Below are positions 18,667 to 26,798 of a stretch of 64,000 bases of DNA, piece by piece. This DNA comes from Betaproteobacteria bacterium Ga0077532. GTDB lineage: Bacteria > Pseudomonadota > Gammaproteobacteria > Burkholderiales > Ga0077523. Each line of letters opens with the position of its first letter. The first letter of the stretch is position 1. Both the position numbers and the translations under genes were made by a program. Location of the stretch: the NCBI GenBank assembly GCA_001464895.1, contig LNEE01000051.1, positions 62,001-126,000 of the forward strand. Reading direction: 5' to 3'. The notes under the pieces were generated by a model, which saw only the letters and a program-made list of their open reading frames with translations, ran no database searches and was not told where the DNA came from.

Positions 18667-19878
18667 TCACACGATGCCGGCGTCACCGAGCGCCACGATC
18701 TCGGCATCGTCCATCCCGAGCCAGTCGCGCAGCACCTCGGCCGTGTGCTCCCCGAGCACGGGTGGCGGGCGCCGGTATTCGACCGTGCTCTCGGAGAACC
18801 GCATCGGACTCGCGACGACGGGCACGACCCCGAGCCGGGGATCGGGAAGTTCCACGCGGATGCCGCGCGCCACGGCCTGCGGCTCGGCGAAGGCTTCGGC
18901 GATGTCGTTGATCGGGGCACACGACACGCCGGCCTTCGACAGTTCGGACACCCAGTACGCCCGCGTCCGCGTCGCCATGAATGCGGCAATGACCGGCTCG
19001 ACCTCTGCCCTGTGCCGCACGCGCGCCTCGTTGGTGGCGAAGCGGGGATCCTGAATCAGGTCCGCCCGCCCGGCCGCACGGCAGAGCCGCGCGAACTGCG
19101 CATCGTTGGCCGCCGAGAGCATCACGTGACCGTCGGACGCCCTGAACGCCTGCGAAGGCACGACGCTCGGATGTGCCGTGCCCAGTGGCTTCGCGACGAC
19201 ACCCGCGGAGAGGTAGCTCTGCCCCACGTTCACGAGCGACGCCATCTGCACATCGAACAGTGACATGTCGATGTGCTGACCGCGGCCGGTCTCGCATCGC
19301 CGATTGAGCGCAGCCGTCACGGCGAGCGCGGCGTACACGCCGGTGAGCACGTCGACCACGGCGACCCCGCAGCGCACCGGCTCGTCGTCGTCGGGTGAGC
19401 CCGTGATGCTCATCATGCCGCCGCGGGCCTGGGCGATGGGGTCGTAGCCGGGCTGCGCAGCCAACGGCCCGGTCTGACCGTAGCCCGTGATGGAACAGTA
19501 GACGAGCGCCGGGTTGACCGCTGAGAGCGTCGCGTAGTCGAGGCCCAGACGCGCCAGGGTGCCGACCTTGAAGTTCTCGATGAAGATGTCGGCGCCGGCC
19601 GCGAGCCTCGCGACGAGTGCCGCGCCGGCGGCTGCGGAAAGATCCACCGCGACCGACCGCTTGCCGCGGTTCACGCTCTGGAAGTACGCGCTGTCGGGAA
19701 CCTCGCGCCCGTCGGCATCTCGGGCACGCGGGGGCACCCATCCGCGGGTGTCGTCACCGACGCCGGGGCGCTCGATCTTGACGACGTCGCAGCCGAGATC
19801 GGCCAGGACCTGACTCGCGAGCGGCCCCGCGAGAATCCGCGTCAGGTCGACCACGCGCATACCGTCCAAGGGTCCCAA
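18667..19878 (-). CDS. CaiB/BaiF family (class III) CoA-transferase
   Basis: Transfers CoA between organic acids by the ping-pong, mixed-anhydride mechanism of family III. 403 residues. Visible are the N-terminal nucleotide fold GMRVVDLTRILAGPLASQVLADLG, NRGKRSVAVDL, and the catalytic Asp at about 176 in AVVDVLTGVYAAL. Lies 58 bp upstream of the rraA-like gene and 18 bp downstream of the Bug receptor, same strand. Substrate cannot be told from sequence; a dicarboxylate such as a citramalate- or itaconate-like acid fits the neighbours but is inference. Confidence 0.88.
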   Translation of the reverse strand: MGPLDGMRVVDLTRILAGPLASQVLADLGCDVVKIERPGVGDDTRGWVPPRARDADGREVPDSAYFQSVNRGKRSVAVDLSAAAGAALVARLAAGADIFIENFKVGTLARLGLDYATLSAVNPALVYCSITGYGQTGPLAAQPGYDPIAQARGGMMSITGSPDDDEPVRCGVAVVDVLTGVYAALAVTAALNRRCETGRGQHIDMSLFDVQMASLVNVGQSYLSAGVVAKPLGTAHPSVVPSQAFRASDGHVMLSAANDAQFARLCRAAGRADLIQDPRFATNEARVRHRAEVEPVIAAFMATRTRAYWVSELSKAGVSCAPINDIAEAFAEPQAVARGIRVELPDPRLGVVPVVASPMRFSESTVEYRRPPPVLGEHTAEVLRDWLGMDDAEIVALGDAGIV

Positions 19879-19896
19879 GGCGCCCTCCCGTGCCGC

Positions 19897-20892
19897 TCAG
19901 GGTTGTCGCAGGGTGATGCCCGCCCGGCGTATCACCTCGGCCCATCGGACCGTCTCGCTCGCCAGCAAGCCATTCGCGTCGGAACCCGTGAGGGCTGAAG
20001 CCTCGAAGCCGTGCTCCGCGAGCCGGCCACCGAAACGCTCATCCGACATCTGGGCAGTCAACTCGGCAGTGAGACGATCGATCACCGGCCTCGGTGTCTT
20101 TGCCGGCGCGAGTATGCCGAGCCACGACTCGGCCGCATAGCCGGGAAGTCCCGCCTCCGCCATGGTGGGGACGTCCGGGAGCAGCGGCGTGCGTGCGCGG
20201 GTGGTGACTGCGATCGCGCGAAGCTTGCCTGCACGGATGTGTCCGAGCGTCGCCGCGACGCTGTCGAACATGAGCGACACGCGACCACCGAAGAGATCGA
20301 GGTGCGCGGGCGCGCTGCCCTTGTAGGGAACGTGCAGCAGCTTCACGGCCGCCATGTGCTCGAACAGCGCGCCTTCGAGGTGGGAGATCGTCCCGACGCC
20401 CTGGGAGGCGATGGCGACCCTCCCGGGCTGCCGACGCGCGAGCCGGATGACGTCATCGAGCGTTGCGAGATCCTGACCGACCGCCGCCACCAGCATGTGC
20501 GGCACACGGGCGACCGTGCTCACCACGGCGAAATCACGCGCGAGATCGAAGCTGCGGTCCGGCTGCAAGGTCGCTCCCGCCGCGTAGACCGTGAGGGGCC
20601 CCATCAGCAACGTGTAGCCATCGGCAGGCGCGCGCGCGACCAGTTCGGCACCGAGGTTGCCCCCGGCGCCGGGACGATTCTCGGGAACGAAATTCGCGCC
20701 GAGCCGCTTCGAGAGTGCCTCGGCCAGCAGTCGCGCGAGGATGTCGGTGGCACCGGCGGGCGTGAACGGCACGATGAGGCGAACCGGTCGCGACGGGTAC
20801 CCCCCAGCGGCGCGCGACGGCAGGGCCACGCCGGCGGCAAGTGCTGCGATTCCTCCAGAGAATCTGCGCCGTAGCGCTCCGTGGGGATCCAT
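19897..20892 (-). CDS. Tripartite tricarboxylate transporter substrate-binding protein (Bug/TctC family)
   Basis: Periplasmic receptor of 331 residues. The N-terminus MDPHGALRRRFSGGIAAL with a hydrophobic core and an Ala-x-Ala-like site is an export signal with adjacent arginines (Sec or Tat). The mature part begins YPSRPVRLIVPFTPAGATDILAR, the hallmark Bug opening, and has ENRPGAGGNLGAELVARAPADGYTLL. The track ORF extends upstream to 21150 through a non-coding stretch; ATG 20892 is chosen. First gene of an operon with the CoA-transferase and RraA-like genes; no membrane subunits (TctA/B) are near, as is common for expanded Bug families. Confidence 0.92.
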   Translation of the reverse strand: MDPHGALRRRFSGGIAALAAGVALPSRAAGGYPSRPVRLIVPFTPAGATDILARLLAEALSKRLGANFVPENRPGAGGNLGAELVARAPADGYTLLMGPLTVYAAGATLQPDRSFDLARDFAVVSTVARVPHMLVAAVGQDLATLDDVIRLARRQPGRVAIASQGVGTISHLEGALFEHMAAVKLLHVPYKGSAPAHLDLFGGRVSLMFDSVAATLGHIRAGKLRAIAVTTRARTPLLPDVPTMAEAGLPGYAAESWLGILAPAKTPRPVIDRLTAELTAQMSDERFGGRLAEHGFEASALTGSDANGLLASETVRWAEVIRRAGITLRQP

Positions 20893-21079
20893 GCCTGCAC
20901 TGTAGCGGCGCCCACTGTCGCGGACAATCGCCGCGGCGCCGATATCGGCAACAAGATCGGCAACAGTATCGGCAACATCCGGGCCCCATGACATTCGGGC
21001 GTCAACACCTTTGGCGGACTCGGTTCGCACGCGGCTGCGGGCTATACTCCGGCCACGCGCCTGCCCCGATGCCAACGTG

Positions 21080-24000
21080 ATGCCGCCCCAATTCTCCAAC
21101 CCAGTCATCCACGACGCATCGCCCCCGGCGACGGGCTCACCTTCCCCCACGCCGCTGCTGGCGGATCAGGTGCGTCTGCTCTTCGCCAATTCGCCAGTCG
21201 CGCAGTACATCAATCTCGCCGTTGCAGCGCTCGTCGTCGCGGCACTTCTTCCGCATGCCCCTCCCGGCCGTCTCGTGGCCTGGATCGTGTCGATGTACCT
21301 CATCGTGGGCTACCGGCTCGCGCTGCGCTCGCTGTACGTGCGCCGGCCCGAAGTGCTGTCGCACGAAGCCTGGCTCGTGTGGTTCCGTCTGGGGGCCGGT
21401 GCCACCGGCGGCGGCTGGGGTGCCCTCTGGTTCCTGCTGCCCGCGAACGCCAGCCCTGCCACCGAACTGATGGTCGCGATGGTTCTTGCCGGCATGATCG
21501 GCGCCGGCGTGCCCATCCTCTCGGCGGTCTTCGCCGCTTTCCGGGACTTCGCCGTGCTGGCGCTCGTGCCGACCGCCGTGGCGCTGTTCGCGCACGGCGA
21601 TCGCATGCACCTGATCGCCGGCGTGATGGCCCTGCTCTATCTCGCTGGCGTGCTGAGCAGCGCGCAACGTTTCCGCGGCGTGCTCTTCGAGAGCCTGCAG
21701 CTGCGCTCCGAACAGAGCGACCTGGTGCGCTCGCTGAGCGCCGCCAACGCCGAGCTGCGCAGCATGCGCGACACCCTGGAGCGCCGGGTCGACGAACGCA
21801 CCAATGCACTCCGGCTGCAACTCGCTGAACGCGAACGTGCCGAGGCTGCCCTGCGATCGAACGAGGACATGTTCCGGCTCATCACCGACAACGTCTCCGA
21901 CATGATCGCCGTGTGGGACCGCAACGGCAGCCAGCTCTACGGCAGCCGGTCCCTGACGCGAGCCCTCGGCAGGCGGAACATCACGGGGTCCCGTCCCGGG
22001 TTCGGAGAAGTCCACCCCGAGGATCTCGACCGCCTCCGGAAGGCGCTGCGGAACACGTTCGACACCGGCCAGGGTTGCCACACGGAGCTGCGCCTGCTGG
22101 ACGACGGCATCCGCGTCATCGATTGCGCGGTCGAGCCCGTCAGCGCCGGCGGCGCGGAACCCGACAAGGTCGTCGTCGTGGCGCGCGACGTGACACAGCG
22201 CCGGCAGGAGGAGGCCATCGTCCGGGAGGCACGGGAACGCCTCGCGCTCGCGATCGAAGCCACGGGGCAGATCCTGTTCGACGTGGACTGCAGCACGCAG
22301 AGCGTCTACCTCGATGCCCACTGGTCGGCCTGGCTGGGTGGCCCTTCGCGCGAGACCCGCGCGACCTTCGACGAGCTGCTGCCACTCGTGCCCGAGGAAG
22401 ACCACGCCCAGATGCGCCACCGTTACCTCGCCACGCTGAAAGGCGACGTCGGCGACTACTCGATGCAGCACCGCATCCGCATGCCGAACGGCACGCAGCG
22501 CTGGATCGTCTCCCGCGCCAAGGTGGTCGAGCGCGACGCACGCGGTCGCGCCCTGCGCCTGATCGGAACGAATGTCGACATCACCGAGCAGCGGCTGGCA
22601 GACCAGCGGCTACGACTCATGGGACGCGCGATCGACGACATGGCCGAGGGCGTCGTGATCCTCGATGCCGACTGGCGGATCCTGTGGGTGAACCCGGCGT
22701 TCTGCCGGATCACCGGCTATCCGTCGGACGAGGCAGTGGGCAAGGTGAGCCAGGTGCTCCGGTTCTCCGACACCGCAGATCTGGGCCAGGGCCTCGTTGC
22801 GAGCGTGCAGGCGCGCGGGCACTGGGAGGGTCGCCTTCTGGACCGTCGGAAGTCGGGCGGGACGTATCCCGTGTGGGTGAGCGCCAGTGCGATGCGCGAA
22901 CCCGACGGTCGAATCGGAAGCGTCGTGATCGTCTTCACCGACATCTCCCGCCAGGAGCGAGACGCCGAGCGGATGCGCTACCTCGCCTTCCACGACAGCC
23001 TCACGGACCTGCCGAACCGTTCGCTCTTCTTCCAGAAGGCCGGAGACCTCATCCGCCGCGCCGAGCGCCACGGACAGCGACTGGCCCTCCTGTTCGTCGA
23101 TCTCGACCGGTTCAAGTCCGTCAACGACTCGCTCGGACACGAGGCCGGCGACCAGGTGCTGATCGAGGCGGCCACACGCCTTCGTTCCGCGTTGCGCGAG
23201 TTCGACGTGGTCGCCCGGCTGGGTGGGGACGAGTTCGCGATCCTGCTGGACGACATCGCGGACGACGACACGGCCGGATCGGTCTCCGCCAAGCTGCTCG
23301 ATTCGCTCGGAGCGCCGATCATGGTCGGCGAGCATGCACTGCACGTGCAGGCGAGCATCGGCATCAGCCGCTTTCCGGGCGATGGTGCGACGGCCGATCT
23401 GCTCCTCCGTCAGGCCGACGCCGCGATGTACCTCGCGAAACAGGAAGGCCGGAACCGCTTCCGCTTCTTCTCGCCCGAGATCACCGCCGATGTCCTGCAG
23501 CGCCTCGACCTCGCGTCGGATCTCCGGCTTGCCGTGGAGCGCGAGCAACTCGTCCTGCACTACCAGCCGGCGGTGGACGCCACCGATGGGCGCATCCTCG
23601 GGGTGGAAGCGCTGCTGCGCTGGCAGCATCCCCAGCGCGGCCTGATCGGCCCCAACGACTTCATCCACGTCGCGGAGGAAACCGGCTCCATCGACGCGAT
23701 CGGACACTGGGTGCTCGAGACAGCGTGCCGCCAGTTGCACGCCTGGCAGTCGATGGGCCTGCCGCGCCTCACCATGAAGGTGAATCTCTCGCCGCTGCAG
23801 TTCCGCCAGCCGACCCTGCTCCAGGAGGTCAAGCGCGCGATGGAGAGCAACCGGCTCGAGCCAGGGACGCTCGAGATCGAGATCACCGAGAGCGCGGCGA
23901 TGCAGGAGCCCGAGCGCTCGGAGCGCGTGCTGACCGAGATGCGCAACATCGGCATCCGCGTCTCGCTGGACGACTTCGGGACGGGCCACAGTTCGCTCGC

Positions 24001-24301
24001 GCAGTTGTCGCGGTTCCCGATCCAGGGCCTGAAGATCGACCGCACACTCGTGGCCGCGCTGCCGGGCGATCGCAAGAACGCGGTGATCGCATCCACGGTG
24101 GCATCGCTCTGCCGGAATCTCGGGCTCGATCTCGTCGGGGAAGGTGTCGAACTGCCCTCGCAGGCGGAGTTCCTTCTGAACCAGGGATGTCGCCAGATGC
24201 AGGGCTTCCTGTTCAGCAAGCCCGTGGATGCCGCGACCGTGGAGCCCATGCTCTACCGCCAGCACCACGACGCCTGGACGGTCGCGACCACGCTGCAGTG
24301 A
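21080..24301 (+). CDS. Membrane-bound PAS-GGDEF-EAL cyclic-di-GMP enzyme
   Basis: About 1073 residues. The N-terminal quarter (residues about 30-200) has five to six membrane segments, beginning LLADQVRLLFANSPVAQYINL, a MASE-like sensor; a coiled coil (RDTLERRVDERTNALRLQ) leads to three PAS-type segments (about 265-385, 390-510, 515-635), then GGDEF (about 645-805) and EAL (about 815-1065). ARLGGDEF is intact with an RxxD inhibitory site (REFD) five residues before; the EAL half keeps VEALLRWQHP, NLSPLQF, EITES, DDFGTGHSS and KIDRT. The start is chosen at the ATG before PPQFSNPV; nearby alternatives exist. Divergent from the Bug operon. Domain layout resembles the soluble protein at 2433-4925 with a different sensory front end. 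Confidence 0.9.
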   Translation: MPPQFSNPVIHDASPPATGSPSPTPLLADQVRLLFANSPVAQYINLAVAALVVAALLPHAPPGRLVAWIVSMYLIVGYRLALRSLYVRRPEVLSHEAWLVWFRLGAGATGGGWGALWFLLPANASPATELMVAMVLAGMIGAGVPILSAVFAAFRDFAVLALVPTAVALFAHGDRMHLIAGVMALLYLAGVLSSAQRFRGVLFESLQLRSEQSDLVRSLSAANAELRSMRDTLERRVDERTNALRLQLAERERAEAALRSNEDMFRLITDNVSDMIAVWDRNGSQLYGSRSLTRALGRRNITGSRPGFGEVHPEDLDRLRKALRNTFDTGQGCHTELRLLDDGIRVIDCAVEPVSAGGAEPDKVVVVARDVTQRRQEEAIVREARERLALAIEATGQILFDVDCSTQSVYLDAHWSAWLGGPSRETRATFDELLPLVPEEDHAQMRHRYLATLKGDVGDYSMQHRIRMPNGTQRWIVSRAKVVERDARGRALRLIGTNVDITEQRLADQRLRLMGRAIDDMAEGVVILDADWRILWVNPAFCRITGYPSDEAVGKVSQVLRFSDTADLGQGLVASVQARGHWEGRLLDRRKSGGTYPVWVSASAMREPDGRIGSVVIVFTDISRQERDAERMRYLAFHDSLTDLPNRSLFFQKAGDLIRRAERHGQRLALLFVDLDRFKSVNDSLGHEAGDQVLIEAATRLRSALREFDVVARLGGDEFAILLDDIADDDTAGSVSAKLLDSLGAPIMVGEHALHVQASIGISRFPGDGATADLLLRQADAAMYLAKQEGRNRFRFFSPEITADVLQRLDLASDLRLAVEREQLVLHYQPAVDATDGRILGVEALLRWQHPQRGLIGPNDFIHVAEETGSIDAIGHWVLETACRQLHAWQSMGLPRLTMKVNLSPLQFRQPTLLQEVKRAMESNRLEPGTLEIEITESAAMQEPERSERVLTEMRNIGIRVSLDDFGTGHSSLAQLSRFPIQGLKIDRTLVAALPGDRKNAVIASTVASLCRNLGLDLVGEGVELPSQAEFLLNQGCRQMQGFLFSKPVDAATVEPMLYRQHHDAWTVATTLQ

Positions 24302-24453
24302 GTTCGCGGGTCACGAGACAACGCCGTCGGCGGTGGGCGGCTCGCTGGGTAATGCGACATCCTCGCCGCACTTCGACGGGTCCTGCTCTATCCAGTGCGT
24401 CTTCAGACCTGGACCATGGTCGGAGCCGCATCCCTGCGAGGTTCTTGAGGGCT

Positions 24454-24504
24454 AAAAAGAGCCCCGCCGGTCCTCGGGGAAGGAGGACAGGACTGCCGGC
24501 GGGG
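24454..24504 (-). terminator. Intrinsic terminator on the minus strand with no annotated gene upstream
   Basis: Read on the minus strand: a 9-bp perfect stem CCCCGCCGG/CCGGCGGGG, an inner 5-bp stem TCCTC/GAGGA, then CTCTTTTTAG. The T run is only on the left side, so it ends leftward transcription. The only annotated gene to its right within range is tetR, on the plus strand, so it implies an unannotated leftward transcript from the tetR upstream region. Confidence 0.65.
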
Positions 24505-24754
24505 TCGAAGGGGAGGAGTCAAGCCAACTTGCCGCCGACGGGTGGAGGGTTCCCGCCGGCTTACCGCGACAATCGCCCCGGAGGGCGGCTGCCAAACCGA
24601 GCATCGAGGGCAACAGCAGACCCGTACGTCGCACGACCATGTCACACGCTGCCGGTCACCCTCGAAACTGACCGAAAAGTCATATCCGTCAGTGATTTGC
24701 AAATCCGTTCCACGAGGCTTAGACTCGCCCGGAGGGATTGCTAGAACAACTAAA

Positions 24755-24786
24755 TGAACGGCGTTCACGATAATTTCCGGCGTTCA
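24755..24786. promoter_or_regulatory. Candidate TetR-family operator upstream of tetR
   Basis: TGAACGGCGTTCA is symmetric except for its centre, and its right half, CGGCGTTCA, is repeated 19 bp downstream, close to two helical turns. It lies 32-63 bp before the tetR ATG at 24818. Autoregulation by the adjacent TetR protein is inferred from position only. Confidence 0.4.
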
Positions 24787-24817
24787 GTTCGTCAACCATT
24801 TTCACTTCAGGTCGACC

Positions 24818-25525
24818 ATGGGTTCCACTGAACGTCGTGCCCGGGAACGTGCCGAGATGCGGGAGCGGATTCTCGATGCCGCCAGGAATCTCTTCGCCTC
24901 CGAGGGCTACGAGGCGGTCACGCTTCGCAAGGTCGCGGACTGCATCGAGTACTGCCCGGCGACGATCTACAAGTACTTCGAGGACAAGGACGCGATGGTC
25001 CGGGCTCTCGTCGAGGACGACATCGCGATGGTCATGGCGACCATCCAGCCCAGCATGGCGGAGCAGACGCCGCTCGAGTGCTTGCGCAGCTTCGGGTGTG
25101 CGTACATCGAGATGGGCCTGGAGCGGCCGAACCACTACCGGCTCATGTTCATGACGCCCCTGCTGCCGGTCGACGACCCACTCTTCCGGAAGAAGCGTGC
25201 GGATCCCCAGACCGATTCCTACGGACTCTTCCTCTCGGTCGTGCAAGAGTGCGTCGACGCCGGGCTCTTCCGGGCGGATATCACCGATGCCTGTCTGGTG
25301 GCGCAGACGATCTGGGCTGGGCTGCACGGCGTCATCTCGCTGCACATCGCGTGCGGTGGCAACGACACCTACGACTGGCGTCCGGTGCGTGACCGGGCGA
25401 TCTTCATGCACGACCTGTTGATCAACGGGATGCTGCGTGTCCCGGCGATCGTGCTGCCGACTTGCCCATCGACCCGGCCCGCGATGCCGGTCGCCGCTTC
25501 ATTGCCCGAATCGGTGACCCCGTGA
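24818..25525 (+). CDS. TetR/AcrR family transcriptional regulator
   Basis: 235-residue ligand-responsive regulator. The N-terminal helix-turn-helix reads REAMRERILDAARNLF-like, then EGYEAVTLRKVADCIEYCPATIYKYFEDKDAMV, standard for TetR, followed by an all-helical ligand and dimer domain containing a WAGLHGVISLHI segment as in the TetR_C_33-like group. The stop codon overlaps the likely GTG start of the next gene (GTGA), so it heads a three-gene unit with two exported proteins. Likely autoregulated through the repeats just upstream. The ligand is unknown. Confidence 0.9.
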   Translation: MGSTERRARERAEMRERILDAARNLFASEGYEAVTLRKVADCIEYCPATIYKYFEDKDAMVRALVEDDIAMVMATIQPSMAEQTPLECLRSFGCAYIEMGLERPNHYRLMFMTPLLPVDDPLFRKKRADPQTDSYGLFLSVVQECVDAGLFRADITDACLVAQTIWAGLHGVISLHIACGGNDTYDWRPVRDRAIFMHDLLINGMLRVPAIVLPTCPSTRPAMPVAASLPESVTP

Positions 25526-25965
25526 AACGTGCCCTCTTCGCCGGATTCGTCGCGTTCACCCTGCTCGGAGCCGGCACCGCCGCCGGTGAAACCAAGCTGG
25601 GCGCCAGCCAGCGCGCGATCAACGCACTGGGCATGCAGACCCTGCTCTCGGCGATCGCGATCGTCGGGCCGACCGCGGGCACCGCGATCGCCATCCAGCA
25701 GGCTGGCTACCTGGTCACAGGCGTCACGGAGCAATCCGGGGGCGCGAGACTCATGCTGCGTCCGGCCGCCGGAGGCGCCGACATTCCTGTCGAGATTCCG
25801 GGTCTGTCCCCGGCGGCGCGATCGGTGGCCTCGGGCGCACGGGTCGACGTCGTCGCGCGCACCTACGGTTCCGCCCTGATCAGCGCCGACGGCGTGGTGC
25901 TCGGCATCTTCGTCGACGACGCGGCGCGCGGCCTCATGCATTCGTCGCGCTCCATCGGGCGCTGA
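25522..25965 (+). CDS. Exported protein of unknown function
   Basis: 147 residues from a GTG at 25522 that overlaps the tetR stop by 4 nt; this start gives a clean signal peptide, VKRALFAGFVAFTLLGAGTAAGE. The mature part (KLGASQRAINALGMQTLLSAIAIVGPTAGTA) has a hydrophobic helix, then a beta-rich segment ending in HSSRSIGR. I do not recognise a family. The longer track start at 25462 would put 20 residues before the signal peptide and is less likely. Five bp before the DUF2145 gene: co-transcribed with it and tetR. Confidence 0.7.
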   Translation: MKRALFAGFVAFTLLGAGTAAGETKLGASQRAINALGMQTLLSAIAIVGPTAGTAIAIQQAGYLVTGVTEQSGGARLMLRPAAGGADIPVEIPGLSPAARSVASGARVDVVARTYGSALISADGVVLGIFVDDAARGLMHSSRSIGR

Positions 25966-25970
25966 CCGCG

Positions 25971-26777
25971 ATGTCGGCACGCTGCCGAATCGTCGCAGCG
26001 CTCTGGGCAATCGCCTTCGCACTGCAATGCGCGCCGCCCGCCCACGCCGGTCGTTCCTGCGAGGAGGTCACGCTGCCCGCCGAAGAGGTCGACCGGGCGA
26101 TGCAGCTCGCGTGGAAGACGCGCGAAACGCTCGAAGCCTCGGGCGCCGAGGTGGTGCTCCTCGCGCGGATCGGGCAGGACCTCTCGAAGTACGGCCTGCG
26201 CTTCTCGCACATGGCCTTCGTCTGGCGCGACCACCCCGCCGGCCGGTGGATGACGATCCACATGTTGAACGCCTGCGGCACGGCGGATGCCGATCTCCAC
26301 GACGAAGGGCTCGGCAATTTCTACGCGATCGGATTGAAGTCCCACGTCGGCGGCGTCCTGATCCCCGATGCGGAGACGCAACGCCGGCTGGCGACGATGT
26401 TCGAGGCAGGTCTCCACTGGGATCTGCACACGCCCAAGTACAACATGCTCGCCTACCCGTTCTCGACCAAGTACCAGAACTCCAACCAATGGGCACTCGA
26501 GACGCTGGCGCGCGCCATCGATGGCGGCGAGCGGGTCAAGGACCGTGTCTCCGCCCAGCAGTGGCTGAAGGGCCGGGGATTCGTCCCGACGACGGTGGAA
26601 CTGGGCACCGGCACGCGCCTCGGGGCGCGGATCTTCCGGGCGAACGTCGCGTTCGATGATCATCCACTCGGTCGCCGCCTCGCCGGTCACATCGATGTCG
26701 TGACCGTGGAATCGGTGTTCCGCTTCGTCGCGCAGATCGAGCCCAACGCGAAGCAGCTCAGCATCACCCTGCCCTGA
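25971..26777 (+). CDS. DUF2145 family exported protein
   Basis: 268 residues with a signal peptide (AALWAIAFALQCAPPAHA, cleaved before GRSCEE). Recognised as DUF2145 from the run SGAEVVLLARIGQDLSKYGLRFSH and the later YNMLAYPFSTKYQNSNQWALE; biochemical function unknown. The conserved His and Asn/Cys (RFSHMAF, MLNACG) and a YQNSNQW block recall papain-like peptidase or amidase folds, which is speculation. Five bp after the preceding exported-protein gene. Confidence 0.82.
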   Translation: MSARCRIVAALWAIAFALQCAPPAHAGRSCEEVTLPAEEVDRAMQLAWKTRETLEASGAEVVLLARIGQDLSKYGLRFSHMAFVWRDHPAGRWMTIHMLNACGTADADLHDEGLGNFYAIGLKSHVGGVLIPDAETQRRLATMFEAGLHWDLHTPKYNMLAYPFSTKYQNSNQWALETLARAIDGGERVKDRVSAQQWLKGRGFVPTTVELGTGTRLGARIFRANVAFDDHPLGRRLAGHIDVVTVESVFRFVAQIEPNAKQLSITLP

Positions 26778-26798
26778 CTCGGGCAGCGTCGACAAGCC

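Larger units (their letters stand above)
24302..24817. other. Intergenic region with minus-strand terminator and candidate TetR operators
   Basis: 516 bp without a convincing gene. It contains an intrinsic terminator reading leftwards (24454-24504), a perfect palindrome GATTTGCAAATC (24694-24705), a near-palindrome TGAACGGCGTTCA (24755-24767) and a direct repeat CGGCGTTCA (24759-24767 and 24778-24786, 19 bp apart). A possible promoter for tetR is TTAGAC, 17 bp, TAGAAC around 24718-24746. A 62-codon minus-strand ORF (24452-24640) starts with a hydrophobic stretch but is not recognisable as a known protein. Confidence 0.5.

Noticed and set aside
22610-24268. 552-codon minus-strand ORF
   Set aside because: Shadow of the membrane GGDEF-EAL gene.
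24452-24640. 62-codon minus-strand ORF with signal-like start
   Set aside because: Not listed as a gene: no family, no clear ribosome site, and it runs through the terminator stem. Kept only as a possibility in the findings.
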